A stretch of DNA of 64,000 bases from Lachnospiraceae bacterium. GTDB lineage: Bacteria; Bacillota_A; Clostridia; Lachnospirales; Lachnospiraceae. Where the stretch lies: the NCBI GenBank assembly GCA_028694115.1, contig JAQUUB010000010.1, positions 1 through 64,000 on the forward strand. Direction: 5' to 3'. Below, in pieces: positions 44,714-55,587 of the stretch. Numbering within the stretch: the first letter of the stretch is position 1; every line of letters starts with the position of its first letter. The position numbers and the translations under genes were made by a program. The notes beneath the pieces were generated by a model, which saw only the letters and a program-made list of their open reading frames with translations, was not told the DNA's origin and did no database searches.

Positions 44714-45259
44714 CTATTGTTCCATCTGCCTTCCTAAGAATCCTGCTGCCGACATTATTAATTTCTGCTCTACCTCACCCATTTTTCCTTTATTCTCTTT
44801 GCTCAGGAGAACTACTGCACCAATTGCATCGCCTTCGCAAATAATTGGACAAATGGCTTCCTGTGTAAAATCCTCTACCTTCTCCTCTGTTAAAGGCACA
44901 AAACTTCGATCCTCACTTGTTGCTAACTTTGTTTCTCTTTCATCAATTAATTCTTCAAAGCGCTTACTCACTTCTTTTCCCATTAGTCCCTTCGCTCCAC
45001 CTGCCACGGCAATAAACTGATCTCTATCTGCTATACATGCAATATGACCGCTTGTCTGTGCTAAACTTTCTGCGTATTGTTTTGCAAAAGCTCCCATTTC
45101 ACCTATTGGCGAATACTTTTTTAAAATAATTTCTCCTTCGCGATCTGTGAATATTTCAAGTGGATCACCTTCTCTAATCCTAAGCGTTCTTCTAATTTCT
45201 TTTGGGACTACCACTCTGCCTAAATCATCTATTCTTCTAACAATACCTGTTGCTTTCAT
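44714..45259 (-). CDS. spoVT: Stage V sporulation protein T, AbrB-type regulator
   Basis: Forespore regulator in Bacillus and clostridia that modulates sigma-G genes. 181 residues: N-terminal swapped-hairpin DNA-binding domain (ATGIVRRIDDLGRVVVPKEI, residues 3-22) and a C-terminal GAF-like domain (about 60-180) with the characteristic ICEGDAIGAVVLLSKE. The start at 45259 follows ATGGAGGTTTTATTTT; an in-frame ATG 75 nt upstream gives a tail the family does not have. Single gene. Confidence 0.95.
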   Translation of the reverse strand: MKATGIVRRIDDLGRVVVPKEIRRTLRIREGDPLEIFTDREGEIILKKYSPIGEMGAFAKQYAESLAQTSGHIACIADRDQFIAVAGGAKGLMGKEVSKRFEELIDERETKLATSEDRSFVPLTEEKVEDFTQEAICPIICEGDAIGAVVLLSKENKGKMGEVEQKLIMSAAGFLGRQMEQ

Positions 45260-45491
45260 AAAATAAAACCTCCATCTGCGATAATAGTATTTTTTTGACT
45301 TTGATACTATTATTTGTAAAAAGAGCCTTTTCATACACGAATTTATGTGTTATCTATTTTATTTTATTATATTTGATAAATTTCCAATTTCTATTTTTCA
45401 TGATATAATCAGAAACGACTAATTTACGGGTTGAATAAAAATGCGTATTCAACTTTTTTGCTGTGCACCGCGACGCACAGATTGGTATGCT

Positions 45492-46835
45492 ATGAAAGAT
45501 CTTACAAAAGGAAATCCTTTAAAATTAATATTACTATTTGCAATCCCTGTTTTTATTGGACAGCTGTTCCATTTATTTTACAGTTTAGTTGACACTAGAA
45601 TTGTAGGTCAGATACTTGGAGAAACTTCTTTAGCAGCCGTTGGTTCTACAACATCTGTCAGTGATTTAATGACCGGCTTTCTCAATGGGCTCACAAGCGG
45701 CTTTGCAATTATCATCGCTACCTATTTTGGTGCAAATACGGAAAAGGATATGAAAAAATCAATTGCGGGTACGGTAATATTAAGTACCTGCACTGCCCTT
45801 ATTCTTAGTATTATTTGCCTTATTTTATTAAAACCGATTCTTAATATTTTAAATATTCCTGATTCCATTATGACAGAATCTTCTTCGTATCTAAAGATTA
45901 TCATCATTGGATTAATAGCATCGACTTATAGTAATACGTGTATGGCAATTCTACGTGCAATCGGAGATTCCTTTACTCCACTTGTATTCTTAGTAATTGC
46001 TGCTATTTTAAATATTATTCTTGATTATACTTTTATCTTAGTATTTCACTCTGGTGTAGCCGGTGCGGCCATCGCAACTGTTATTTCACAGGTGGTTTCT
46101 GTCATCCTCTGCTATCTTTATATTAAGAAAAAATACCCGCTTCTTCTGTTAAAGAGAGAAGATTTCAGGATATCAAAGGAAATCTATCAAAAATTAATTT
46201 CATCTGGTCTTTCTATGGGATTTATGGTGTCTTTTGTTTATTTTGGAACCCTGGCATTGCAGACAAGTATCAATTTATTTGGTACTACCATTATTGTAGC
46301 TCATACTGCTGCACGAAAAATAACTTCCATTTTGATGTTACCATTTAGCGTAATCAGTACCACAATCGCTACCTATTGTGGTCAGAACTATGGTGCCGGA
46401 AAATACTCCCGCATTCGGGATGGGGTTACCAAAACATTACAGATTACTTTTATCTGGTGCATTTTCGTCATTATCCTTACCTATACGCTTGCTCCACAAA
46501 TGACCAAATTGATTACTGCTACAGAAGTTGCTGAAATTATTAGAACCGCAACGCTTTATCTTAAAATCAATACCATATTTTACTTTGTGCCAGCAATCAT
46601 CTGTACCCTCAGAAATAGTCTACAAGGAATTGGCGATACGAAAACTCCCGTGTTTTCCAGCTCCATTGAATTAATTGGAAAAGTATTCGTTGCTCTCTTT
46701 TTAGCACCAAAGCTCGGATATATGGGAATTATCATTGCAGAACCCATCGTCTGGTTCATTATGGTAATTCCTCTCATTGCAGTGTTTCTAAAGAATCCAG
46801 TTTTTTCTAAACACTCATTCGACACGAATGAGTGA
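45492..46835 (+). CDS. MATE-family efflux protein
   Basis: About 447 residues with twelve predicted membrane spans. The N-terminus LTKGNPLKLILLFAIPVFIG and LVDTRIVGQILGETSLAAVG are typical of the clostridial NorM/DinF-like MATE branch, antiporters that export cationic compounds using a sodium or proton gradient. The start is uncertain: family alignment favours the ATG at 45492, but this has no Shine-Dalgarno and sits just behind a hairpin (CTGTGC/GCACAG, 45461-45480); an ATG at 45441 has only a weak CGGG. Its stop codon is within the terminator stem. Confidence 0.88.
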   Translation: MKDLTKGNPLKLILLFAIPVFIGQLFHLFYSLVDTRIVGQILGETSLAAVGSTTSVSDLMTGFLNGLTSGFAIIIATYFGANTEKDMKKSIAGTVILSTCTALILSIICLILLKPILNILNIPDSIMTESSSYLKIIIIGLIASTYSNTCMAILRAIGDSFTPLVFLVIAAILNIILDYTFILVFHSGVAGAAIATVISQVVSVILCYLYIKKKYPLLLLKREDFRISKEIYQKLISSGLSMGFMVSFVYFGTLALQTSINLFGTTIIVAHTAARKITSILMLPFSVISTTIATYCGQNYGAGKYSRIRDGVTKTLQITFIWCIFVIILTYTLAPQMTKLITATEVAEIIRTATLYLKINTIFYFVPAIICTLRNSLQGIGDTKTPVFSSSIELIGKVFVALFLAPKLGYMGIIIAEPIVWFIMVIPLIAVFLKNPVFSKHSFDTNE

Positions 46836-46846
46836 TACTTTTATTC
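46812..46846 (+). terminator. Terminator overlapping the MATE stop codon
   Basis: Perfect 10-bp stem CACTCATTCG/CGAATGAGTG with a 3-nt loop; the coding region ends in the 3' arm and ATACTTTTATT follows. It lies 6 nt from the convergent mfd end. Confidence 0.78.
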
Positions 46847-49800
46847 CACTAAAATACACATGCTGCTAAGAACTGCCCGTGAAATTTCCAGCAGACTTCT
46901 TTCATCAGATTTTTCCTTTTGGTATAGGAAATATGGTTTTCCCACAGCTTTAAAGCTTAGACAGCCTCCATGCACCATTAATACATCCTGGATGCTCATT
47001 GGATTAATTGACGCTTTTTCATAAATACTAAATTTAATCGTCATCTTTTTAGCTGATAATTCTTCTACGAATACTTTGTGTGCCATCACCCGGATTAATG
47101 CGATATCAATCAAATTCTTTACTGAATCAGGAATTTTACCAAATCGATCAATGATTTCTTCTGTCATATCTAACGCCTCTTCATCATTTTCAATTCCTGC
47201 AATTCGTTTATACAAATCAAGCTTTGCAAACTCATTTCGAACATAAGTATCTGGTATAAAAGCATCAATGTCCATATCCACAGTCGTTTGAAAATCGTCT
47301 TCTATTTTTATTCCCTTTTCTTTTTTTACTGCTTCATTTAACATTTTGCAATACAGATCATAGCCGACCGCTTCCATATGTCCATGTTGCTTTTCTCCTA
47401 GTAAATTTCCTGCACCACGAATCTCCAAATCCTTCATGGCAATCTTAAATCCACTGCCAAGCTCCGTAAACTCCTTAATCGCCTGCAATCTTTTTTCTGC
47501 AATTTCTTTTAACATTTTGTCTCTTTTGTACATCAGAAAAGCATAAGCGGTACGATTTGATCTGCCTACACGTCCTCTTAACTGATAGAGCTGTGATAAT
47601 CCCATATTATCGGAATCATGAATAATGATTGTATTTACATTTGATATATCAAGCCCCGTTTCTATAATTGTTGTAGATACCAAGACATCGATATTTCCAT
47701 TAATAAAATCATACATGATTCTTTCAAGTTCTGATTCCTTCATCTGACCATGTGCAAAAGCCACATTTGCCTCTGGCACTAAATTTTGTAAAGAAACCGC
47801 CACATCTGCAATCGTATTTACTCTATTATAAACATAATAAACCTGACCATCCCTTGCTAACTCACGGCTGATTGCCTCTCTTACCATTTCTTCATTATAT
47901 TCCATAACAAATGTCTGAATTGGCATACGATCCATGGGGGCTTCCTCTAATACACTCATATCTCTGATTCCAATCAGGCTCATATGAAGCGTCCTAGGTA
48001 TTGGTGTGGCCGTCAATGTTAATACATCAATGTTGTCTCTCATTTTCTTTATTTTTTCCTTATGAGTAACACCAAATCTCTGCTCCTCATCAATAACTAA
48101 TAATCCTAAATCCTTGAATTCAATATCCTTTGACAACAATCTATGGGTACCTATCACGATATCGACCATACCCTTTTTTAAATCCGTAACCGTTTTCTTT
48201 TGTTGCGATGTTGTTCGAAATCTGCACATTAGATCAACCCTTACTGGGAAATCCTTCATTCGCTGTACAAACGTATTATAATGCTGTTGCGCAAGTATGG
48301 TTGTTGGAACTAAATAGACTACCTGCTTTCCCTCCTGCACCGCTTTGAAAGCAGTACGTATGGCGATTTCCGTTTTGCCATAACCTACATCCCCGCAGAT
48401 CAATCGGTCCATAATTTTGGTGCTTTCCATATCTCGTTTGGCTGCTTCAATTGCAAGCATTTGATCCTCTGTCTCTTCAAATGGAAATAGCTCTTCAAAT
48501 TCTCTTTGCCAGACTGTATCCGGACCATATATAAATCCATTTCTTTCTTGTCTTGCTGCATAAAGCTGAACTAAATCTTTTGCAATGCCTTCCACTGCAG
48601 AACGAACCTTTGTTTTTGTTTTGATCCATTCCTGAGTACCCAATTTATTTAATTTCGGTTTCTTTGCATCTGCAGATGCGTATTTTTGTATTACATCAAG
48701 ACCTGTGGCCAGAATATATAAATTCCCACCATCACGGTATTGTATTTTCATATAATCTTTTGTTACTTTGTCTATCTCAATATGCTCGATTCCCTGATAA
48801 ACACCTAGGCCATGATTTTCATGAACTACATAGTCCCCCACCGAAAGATCGGTGAAACTTTGAATTTTCTGGCCTTCGTACGTACGATGTTTTTTATTTT
48901 TTTTCTTAACTCCGCTAAAAATATCCGTCTCAGAAATAATGACAAACTTAATCAGGGGGTATTCAAATCCTTTTAACACACCACCATAGGTAACCATGAT
49001 TTCGCCTGGCTCTACCACGCGTTCCATATCCTCTGTATAAAAAGATGATAATCCATTATCAAGCAAATCCTCCGATAGTCTTTTGGCTCTTGTTCTGGAG
49101 GCGGACAATAGAATGACACGATAGTCATTTTTTTTATATTTCTTCAAATCTGCCAAGAGTGCTTCAAAGCTATTATTGTAGGAATTTACTGACCTTACTG
49201 TAAGACTATATTTTGCTTGTGTTTTATATAAATTTTGTTTTACCGACATGGTCGATAAGGAAACACACGAAAATCTCTCAACCATAGCAAAAATTTCTTG
49301 CGTAGAATATAAAATATCCATCTGTCCTTGTAATAAATATCCCTTTTCTAAACGATGCCCCATACTTTCTCGAAACTCAAGTTCAACCGTCTTCCCCTTT
49401 TCGACCAGCCTTGCTGGCTCATCCAAAAAGATACAAGTATCTTTTGAATCAAAAAATTCTATAAAAGAATGACTCTCTTTATAAAAATAGTTGGCATAAC
49501 TTTCTATATTACATTTCCCATCGTATTCTAAGAGTTGCTCCCTTAGTTCATCAATCTGCGTTTTTATTCTATGGGCTTCCTCCGTTTTGAATTCCTTACG
49601 CAGTTTCTCCTGGTAACGTTTGGCCTCTTCTTCAATCTTAAGCATTCCAAGAGCCTTTTCACCCTTTGTAAGAATTGTTTCTGTAGCAGGATAGATTACT
49701 ATTTCATCTAGTCTTTCAACAGAGCGTTGGTTTAAAACGTCAAAGCTTCTTATAGAATCAATCTCCTCACCCCAAAGTTCGATACGAAAAGGATTTTCCT

Positions 49801-50353
49801 CCGTTAATGAGAAAATATCAATAATTCCCCCCCTTACCGCAAACTGACCATGGGTCTCTACCTGAGCAACTTTTTCATACCCTAGATTCACCAATTCTTC
49901 TGCTAACTTTCTTTCCTGAATCAGGCTGTCTTTTGTGATCGGAATGACATGGCTTTTTATAATATCCGGAGATACCATATGTTCCATAAATGCATCAAAG
50001 GTAGTAACAATTGTAATATCTTCTTTTTCTAATATCGCCTTTAGGCAGGTAATACGTTCCTTTGTCAGCAAGTTTCCTCTAATATCAGCCTGATAAAAAA
50101 TTAGATCCTTGGCAGGATACAGAAATACATCTTTACTATATAATTTATAATCCTCACATAGCTCCTTTGCCTTACTCTCACTAAAAGTTACAATGATTTT
50201 GTATTTAAAACCATCGCCTAGTCCATTTGCCAGATGTAATTTTTGTGAATCAATACAGCCATCAACCTCTAAAACACCCCTAGATTTTCGTAATTGTTTC
50301 TTGATTTCCTCATACTCAACAAGTCCTTCTAGTGGTTTCGAAAATGCTTTCAC
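46841..50353 (-). CDS. mfd: Transcription-repair coupling factor
   Basis: Removes stalled RNA polymerase from lesions and recruits UvrA. 1170 residues: UvrB-like N-terminal module (about 1-300), the RNA polymerase-interaction (CarD/RID) domain (GDYVVHENHGLGVYQGIEHI, about 500), a RecG-like helicase with GDVGYGKTEIAIRT (Walker A), VIDEEQRFGVTHKEK (Walker B), TATPIPRTLHMSL and YQLRGRVGRSN, and a C-terminal D7 domain. The start is GTG, fixed by AGGAG 10 nt upstream; the pth stop codon lies 5 nt before, so the two are cotranscribed, as in Bacillus. Confidence 0.97.
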   Translation of the reverse strand: MKAFSKPLEGLVEYEEIKKQLRKSRGVLEVDGCIDSQKLHLANGLGDGFKYKIIVTFSESKAKELCEDYKLYSKDVFLYPAKDLIFYQADIRGNLLTKERITCLKAILEKEDITIVTTFDAFMEHMVSPDIIKSHVIPITKDSLIQERKLAEELVNLGYEKVAQVETHGQFAVRGGIIDIFSLTEENPFRIELWGEEIDSIRSFDVLNQRSVERLDEIVIYPATETILTKGEKALGMLKIEEEAKRYQEKLRKEFKTEEAHRIKTQIDELREQLLEYDGKCNIESYANYFYKESHSFIEFFDSKDTCIFLDEPARLVEKGKTVELEFRESMGHRLEKGYLLQGQMDILYSTQEIFAMVERFSCVSLSTMSVKQNLYKTQAKYSLTVRSVNSYNNSFEALLADLKKYKKNDYRVILLSASRTRAKRLSEDLLDNGLSSFYTEDMERVVEPGEIMVTYGGVLKGFEYPLIKFVIISETDIFSGVKKKNKKHRTYEGQKIQSFTDLSVGDYVVHENHGLGVYQGIEHIEIDKVTKDYMKIQYRDGGNLYILATGLDVIQKYASADAKKPKLNKLGTQEWIKTKTKVRSAVEGIAKDLVQLYAARQERNGFIYGPDTVWQREFEELFPFEETEDQMLAIEAAKRDMESTKIMDRLICGDVGYGKTEIAIRTAFKAVQEGKQVVYLVPTTILAQQHYNTFVQRMKDFPVRVDLMCRFRTTSQQKKTVTDLKKGMVDIVIGTHRLLSKDIEFKDLGLLVIDEEQRFGVTHKEKIKKMRDNIDVLTLTATPIPRTLHMSLIGIRDMSVLEEAPMDRMPIQTFVMEYNEEMVREAISRELARDGQVYYVYNRVNTIADVAVSLQNLVPEANVAFAHGQMKESELERIMYDFINGNIDVLVSTTIIETGLDISNVNTIIIHDSDNMGLSQLYQLRGRVGRSNRTAYAFLMYKRDKMLKEIAEKRLQAIKEFTELGSGFKIAMKDLEIRGAGNLLGEKQHGHMEAVGYDLYCKMLNEAVKKEKGIKIEDDFQTTVDMDIDAFIPDTYVRNEFAKLDLYKRIAGIENDEEALDMTEEIIDRFGKIPDSVKNLIDIALIRVMAHKVFVEELSAKKMTIKFSIYEKASINPMSIQDVLMVHGGCLSFKAVGKPYFLYQKEKSDERSLLEISRAVLSSMCILVE

Positions 50354-50358
50354 TATGT

Positions 50359-50934
50359 TTATTCTCCTGCCTTTTTGTTATATAAATTCATTGCTTTATC
50401 CACTTCATCAAAAATCATTAGTTTCAGTGCTTCTGTTACATCTTTTAAGCTATGATCCATAATTATTCTTTCTTCTTTTGAAAAATGTCCTAACACATAA
50501 TCTGCAAGGTCATACCCTTTTGGTTTCTCCCCCACACCTATTTTTATTCTATGAAAATTCATACTGTTCATATGCGCAACAATGTTTTTTATTCCATTGT
50601 GTCCACCAGCACTACCCTTTTTTCGGATTCGAATTTGTCCTACATCAAGACTAACATCGTCAAATAATACGATTAATTCACGCTCAATATCTATTTTATA
50701 AAAGTCTACTAATTCTCGTACACTCTCTCCACTCAAGTTCATAAACGTTTGAGGTTTTGCCAGAACTACTTTTTGTCCATCAATAGTACCTTTACCAATT
50801 TCAGCCTTAAATTTTTTTGTATCTACTGAAATACCATATTGTTTCGCAATCGCATCAATGGCATCAAATCCAATATTATGTCTTGTATTATTATATTCTC
50901 TCTTTGGATTTCCAAGTCCTACTATAATGTACAT
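50359..50934 (-). CDS. pth: Peptidyl-tRNA hydrolase
   Basis: Recycles tRNA from peptidyl-tRNA released early from the ribosome. 191 residues; the catalytic histidine lies in NTRHNIGFDAID (residue 19), with GLGNPKREY, KPQTFMNLSGES, and KGSAGGHNGIKNI all present. AGAAAGGAAC precedes the ATG. First gene of the pth-mfd unit. Confidence 0.97.
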   Translation of the reverse strand: MYIIVGLGNPKREYNNTRHNIGFDAIDAIAKQYGISVDTKKFKAEIGKGTIDGQKVVLAKPQTFMNLSGESVRELVDFYKIDIERELIVLFDDVSLDVGQIRIRKKGSAGGHNGIKNIVAHMNSMNFHRIKIGVGEKPKGYDLADYVLGHFSKEERIIMDHSLKDVTEALKLMIFDEVDKAMNLYNKKAGE

Positions 50935-51065
50935 TTCTTGTTCCTTTCTGTCCCCGAAGTTATTTATCTTTTTGTATTATATTTTTTTCATATTGTACCA
51001 TTTTACTCTATTTTCATACGTTAATCAACTCTTCCAAAACACTTGTTCAGTGAACCTTATTCACT

Positions 51066-51097
51066 GAAAAGAGGCCTCAGATTACTCTGACGCCTCT
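51066..51097 (-). terminator. Terminator of spoVG
   Basis: 12-bp stem AGAGGCGTCAGA/TCTGAGGCCTCT with one mismatch, GTAA loop, then TTTTC on the minus strand. Confidence 0.82.
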
Positions 51098-51125
51098 ACT
51101 ATTTTAGTACCTTCTCCAATACTTT

Positions 51126-51395
51126 TTACTCAGTCTCTTCTATTATTGCATTTTCATAACTTTTTAAGATTAAATCTTGAATTTTATCTCTTGTACCTGA
51201 ATTAATAGGATGTGCAATATCTCTATATTCTCCATCTATGGATTTCCTGCTTGGCATTGCAATAAACAAACCCTTTTCGCCTTCTATCACCTTTATATCA
51301 TGGACAACAAATTCATCATCCAAAGTAATTGATACTACGGCTTTCATTTTCCCTTCTTTTGTGACTTTTCTCACACGTACATCTGTAATCTTCAT
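51126..51395 (-). CDS. spoVG: SpoVG regulatory protein
   Basis: A small nucleic-acid-binding regulator, in Bacillus active in sporulation septum timing and in other species an RNA/DNA-binding protein. 89 residues with [20 protein letters not shown] at the N-terminus, [20 protein letters not shown] and the conserved IAHPIN ([15 protein letters not shown]). The start at 51395 follows GAAAGGGGAAAA; a longer ATG start 15 nt upstream would overlap this site. Its own terminator follows; glgD ends 61 nt upstream. Confidence 0.95.
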   Translation of the reverse strand: MKITDVRVRKVTKEGKMKAVVSITLDDEFVVHDIKVIEGEKGLFIAMPSRKSIDGEYRDIAHPINSGTRDKIQDLILKSYENAIIEETE

Positions 51396-51455
51396 TTTTT
51401 CCCCTTTCAATCGTATTCATATCTGAATCGCTCGACTGTCTCTCCTCTTTTGCTA

Positions 51456-52574
51456 TTACAATACATACCTTTCATTCTTTTCGAGTACAATCTTGATTCC
51501 ATCTTCTCCTTTATGATAAGAATTTGCACGAATGGTATCTCTGCTTTCTACGATACAATTTTCTATGTGCGTATTATCTCCTATGTAAACATCATTAAGA
51601 ATAATCGAATTTTTTATGAAACAATTGTTACCCACAAAAACTTTTTTAAAAATAACAGAGTCCTCTACGGTACCATTAATAATACAACCAGAAGATATTA
51701 AACTATTTTTAATATTAGCACCTACATTGTATTTTGCGGGTGGCAGATCATCCACCTTTGAATAAACATCAGGATACTGTCTAAAGAAATAATCTCTTAT
51801 TTCTGGCTTTAGGAAATCCATGTTTGTCCTAAAATAATCCTCAACAGTAGCAATATTCTTCCAATATTCTTTAATCTTGTATCCGTAAATCCTCTTCAAA
51901 TTCTTATATCTTATTAAGATATCCCTAACGAAATCATGTCGATCTTCCTCCGCGCATTTTTCGATAAGTTCAATCAATTGGCGACGACGAATAATATAGA
52001 TCCCACAAGAAACGGTATTTGTTTTTGCAACAACCGGTTTCTCTTCAAATTCTTCTATACGTGCTTCTTCATTCATCTTTAGAATTCCATATCTTTCAAC
52101 GATTTCATCCGGAGCCAAATCTTTGCAGACAACTGTAATGTCAGCCTTTTTCTCAATATGAAATTCCAATACTTTGTTATAATCCATTTTATAGACACCA
52201 TCACCAGATGCAATAATTACATAAGGTTCATGGCTATTTTTTAAAAATGTAAGGTTTTGATAAATAGCATCTGCTGTTCCTCGATACCAAAAACTGTTAT
52301 CCGCCGTCACGGTAGGCGTAAACACATAAAGACCACCTTGTTTTCGTCCAAAATCCCACCATTTCGATGAGCTTAAATGTTCGTTAAGACTTCTTGCATT
52401 ATACTGTGTGAATACAGCAACTTTTTGTATATGAGAGTTTGTCATATTACTTAATGCAAAATCTATGCTTCGGTAGCTTCCCGCAACTGGCATAGCTGCT
52501 ATTGCTCTCTTTTGTGATAATTCTTTCATTCTGTGGTTATTTCCACCAGCTAAAATAATGCCAATCGCTCTCAT
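51456..52574 (-). CDS. glgD: Glucose-1-phosphate adenylyltransferase, GlgD subunit
   Basis: 372 residues of the nucleotidyltransferase plus left-handed beta-helix fold. In Firmicutes GlgD lacks some catalytic residues and works as the modulator of GlgC. The N-terminal loop is altered: [20 protein letters not shown] instead of the GGQGSRL form in GlgC, consistent with a regulatory subunit. EFEEKPV is retained. Its ATG overlaps the glgC stop codon as ATGA, so both are made together. Confidence 0.93.
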   Translation of the reverse strand: MRAIGIILAGGNNHRMKELSQKRAIAAMPVAGSYRSIDFALSNMTNSHIQKVAVFTQYNARSLNEHLSSSKWWDFGRKQGGLYVFTPTVTADNSFWYRGTADAIYQNLTFLKNSHEPYVIIASGDGVYKMDYNKVLEFHIEKKADITVVCKDLAPDEIVERYGILKMNEEARIEEFEEKPVVAKTNTVSCGIYIIRRRQLIELIEKCAEEDRHDFVRDILIRYKNLKRIYGYKIKEYWKNIATVEDYFRTNMDFLKPEIRDYFFRQYPDVYSKVDDLPPAKYNVGANIKNSLISSGCIINGTVEDSVIFKKVFVGNNCFIKNSIILNDVYIGDNTHIENCIVESRDTIRANSYHKGEDGIKIVLEKNERYVL

Positions 52575-53845
52575 CTATCATCACCCGCCTTTATCAAAGT
52601 TCTTCCGCTATCTAATACTTTGTTTTTATAGTCTTCAAGTGTTGTGATTCCTGCAACTACGGTGTTTTTGCCTATCGTAACGCCTTCTGGAATAAGGGAA
52701 CGCTCTCCAACTGTAACCATGCCGTGATTATAAATATGAGGATCTGTTTCATTTTCTGCTTCTTCAAAAGCTCCTAAATACACATCGTTTCTAATTCCTA
52801 CATTTTCTGCTATAATACCCTTTTCGATGGTACATCTTTCACCAATATGAGTTTCATTCATAATAATGGAATCTTTTACTATGGTATCTTTTCCTATGTA
52901 CACGCCACATCCAATTACTGAATTATATACTTTTCCACAAATAGTAGATCCTTCTCCGATAATACTCTTCTCTACTACACTGTCTCCCGATATATACTGT
53001 GGTGGTAATGTATCACTCTTTGTATAAATTCTCCAATACTCTTCATACAAATTAAATTCTGGAATAATATCAATTAATTCCATATTCGCTTCCCAATAAG
53101 AACTTAGTGTTCCAACATCTTTCCAATAGCCATTGTACTCATAGGCAAAAAGTCCTTCCCCTTTCCCATGGCAGTAGGGAATAATGTGTTTTCCAAAATC
53201 TAGATTAGGCTGCTCAGCCTGTGCAATTAAGGCCTCTTTTAAAACCTTCCAACTAAATATGTAAATACCCATGGATGCAAGATTACTTCTAGGATTATCC
53301 GGTTTTTCTTCAAAATCTATAATCTTTCTATTTTCATCCGTAATTACTATACCAAATCTCTTAGCTTCTTCATATGGAACAGGCATCGCAGCAATGGTTA
53401 CTGCTGCATCATTTTGCTTATGAAAATCAAGCATTACCTCATAATCCATTTTGTAAATATGATCACCTGATAAAATCAGAACGTATTCAGGATTAAAGCT
53501 TTCCATATATTCAATGTTTTGATATATCGCATTTGCAGTTCCTGTATACCATTCACTGTTTACACTCTTTTCAAATGGAGGTAAAACAGTTACACCACCA
53601 ATATTCCTGTCCAAATCCCAAGGAATACCTATACCTATATGGGTATTTAACCGGAGAGGTTGATATTGTGTTAATACTCCTACTGTATCAATTCCGGAAT
53701 TAATACAGTTGCTTAAAGGAAAATCAATAATTCGATATTTTCCTCCAAAAGATACAGCTGGTTTTGCTACTTTAGTAGTCAAAACACCAAGTCTACTTCC
53801 CTGCCCCCCAGCGAGAAGCATTGCTATCATCTCTTTTTTGATCAT
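52571..53845 (-). CDS. glgC: Glucose-1-phosphate adenylyltransferase, catalytic GlgC subunit
   Basis: Makes ADP-glucose, the glucosyl donor for glycogen. 424 residues, with the intact nucleotide loop [40 protein letters not shown] and [19 protein letters not shown], and a C-terminal beta-helix (from about 300). Works with GlgD, and its product is degraded by GlgP elsewhere in the window. Upstream is the 353-nt AT-rich gap shared with murC. Start preceded by TTGAGGTG. Confidence 0.95.
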   Translation of the reverse strand: MIKKEMIAMLLAGGQGSRLGVLTTKVAKPAVSFGGKYRIIDFPLSNCINSGIDTVGVLTQYQPLRLNTHIGIGIPWDLDRNIGGVTVLPPFEKSVNSEWYTGTANAIYQNIEYMESFNPEYVLILSGDHIYKMDYEVMLDFHKQNDAAVTIAAMPVPYEEAKRFGIVITDENRKIIDFEEKPDNPRSNLASMGIYIFSWKVLKEALIAQAEQPNLDFGKHIIPYCHGKGEGLFAYEYNGYWKDVGTLSSYWEANMELIDIIPEFNLYEEYWRIYTKSDTLPPQYISGDSVVEKSIIGEGSTICGKVYNSVIGCGVYIGKDTIVKDSIIMNETHIGERCTIEKGIIAENVGIRNDVYLGAFEEAENETDPHIYNHGMVTVGERSLIPEGVTIGKNTVVAGITTLEDYKNKVLDSGRTLIKAGDDR

Positions 53846-54198
53846 TTAATCACCTCAAACTTGTCTTTATTTTCTAAACATTATAACACTTATTTTCTTC
53901 CGTGTGAACATTTTTTACAAATTTTATATGTAGATTTTACATTTTTTTGTTAATTTACATATATTTATCTTTTTTGACATTTTTCATAAATCGAAATAAA
54001 TGGTGCATTTGCACAATAATAATCATTGCTAACTTTCTTTTTTAGTATAAATTGCATATTGAATCAATATTGATTGTTTTTTTATAAACATGTGCGTATA
54101 ATAGTCTTGAAATAATCAAAACCAAATCGTCAACTATCGCTTAAATAATAGATTTATTTGGCTTTATTTTATAATAATTAGAAAGTGCGGTATATCCT
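53846..54198. other. AT-rich 353-nt divergent gap between glgC and murC
   Basis: No ORF. It holds the murC promoter (54074-54102) and the palindrome AATCAATATTGATT (54062-54075) whose end touches the murC -35 box. The glgC side is very AT-rich with no clear boxes. I see no riboswitch-like structure. Confidence 0.6.
54074..54102 (+). promoter_or_regulatory. Promoter of murC
   Basis: TTGTTT (54074-54079), 17 nt, TATAAT (54097-54102), giving a leader of about 90 nt. The palindrome just upstream (54062-54075) could be a regulator site. Confidence 0.65.
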
Positions 54199-55578
54199 AT
54201 GTATGAAATAGATTTTTCAAATAAAATTCATATTCACTTTATTGGAATCGGCGGAATCAGCATGAGTGGACTTGCAGAATTGCTATATGACAAGGGCTTT
54301 TCCATTTCAGGATCTGATACAAAGGAATCAGATTTAACTAAATCCTTAGAAAAACAAGGGATTAAAATATTCTATGGGCAACATTCATCAAATATCCAGG
54401 ATACTTATCATCTCGTTGTATATACAGCTGCTATACATAAGGATAATGAAGAATTAGCAGAAGCATTACGTAGGAATATTCCTACATTAACCCGTGCAGA
54501 ATTATTAGGTCAGGTGATGAGAAATTATAAGACTTCCATTGCCGTCTCTGGTACTCATGGAAAGACAACAACCACCTCGATGATTTCAGAAATTTTATTA
54601 AGCACAGATTCTGACCCTACACTTTCCATAGGTGGAATTTTAAAAACAATCAATGGAAACTTTAGAATTGGTGGATCTGATTTGTTCGTTACCGAGGCTT
54701 GTGAATATACAAATAGCTTTTTAAGTTTTTATCCTAAAATTGCACTTATTTTAAATGTAGAAGAGGATCATTTAGACTTTTTTAAGGATATTCATGAAAT
54801 CCGTCAATCCTTCCATGAGTTTGCTTCTCACATTCCTAGTGATGGTACGTTAATTATAAATGGTGACATTGATGGACTCGATATCATTACGAAAGATTTG
54901 AACTGCAGCATTATTACGTATGGAACTTCCAAAACAAATAATTATAGCGCAAAAAATATTTCTTATGATACTTTAGCCAGACCTACTTTTACTCTTTGTA
55001 AAGATGGAAATGAAAGTGGTGTTTACTCTCTTGGTGTAACTGGAGAGCACAATATCATGAATGCACTTGCCGCTATTGCAACCGCCGAATTACTTCAGGT
55101 TGATTTGAATCTTATCAAAAAATCTTTGCTCACTTTTTCTGGAACTGAAAGACGTTTTGAATATAAAGGTGAAGTGAATGGTTTTACAATCATCGATGAT
55201 TATGCGCATCACCCTACTGAAATTTCAGCAACATTAAATGCAGCTAAAAATTACCCCCATAAGACTACATGGTGTGTATTTCAACCTCATACCTACACTA
55301 GAACAAAAGCATTTATGAAAGAATTTGCAAAAGCTCTTTCGATTGCAGATAAAGTTGTATTGGCTGATATCTACGCTGCCAGAGAAACAGATCATCTGGG
55401 GATTAGTTCTGAAACTTTAAAAAATGAGGTGGAGAGATTAGGGACTGAAGTATATTATATGAACTCCTTTGAAGAAATCGAAAAATTTTTATTAAAAAAT
55501 TGTTTGCACGGTGATTTGTTGATAACTATGGGTGCCGGAGATATTGTAAAAGTGGGCGAAAACCTAATAAAAAAATAA
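54199..55578 (+). CDS. murC: UDP-N-acetylmuramate-L-alanine ligase
   Basis: Adds the first amino acid to UDP-MurNAc in peptidoglycan synthesis. 459 residues: N-terminal Rossmann domain with IHFIGIGGISMSGLAELL, the ATP-binding motif VSGTHGKTTTTSMIS (about residue 115), EACEYTNSFLSF, and DDYAHHPTEI in the C-terminal domain. All Mur-ligase signatures are intact. The ribosome binding site is weak (AAAGTGCGG). Transcribed alone, ahead of the helicase-loader genes but separated from them by 249 nt. Confidence 0.96.
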   Translation: MYEIDFSNKIHIHFIGIGGISMSGLAELLYDKGFSISGSDTKESDLTKSLEKQGIKIFYGQHSSNIQDTYHLVVYTAAIHKDNEELAEALRRNIPTLTRAELLGQVMRNYKTSIAVSGTHGKTTTTSMISEILLSTDSDPTLSIGGILKTINGNFRIGGSDLFVTEACEYTNSFLSFYPKIALILNVEEDHLDFFKDIHEIRQSFHEFASHIPSDGTLIINGDIDGLDIITKDLNCSIITYGTSKTNNYSAKNISYDTLARPTFTLCKDGNESGVYSLGVTGEHNIMNALAAIATAELLQVDLNLIKKSLLTFSGTERRFEYKGEVNGFTIIDDYAHHPTEISATLNAAKNYPHKTTWCVFQPHTYTRTKAFMKEFAKALSIADKVVLADIYAARETDHLGISSETLKNEVERLGTEVYYMNSFEEIEKFLLKNCLHGDLLITMGAGDIVKVGENLIKK

Positions 55579-55587
55579 TTATACACA

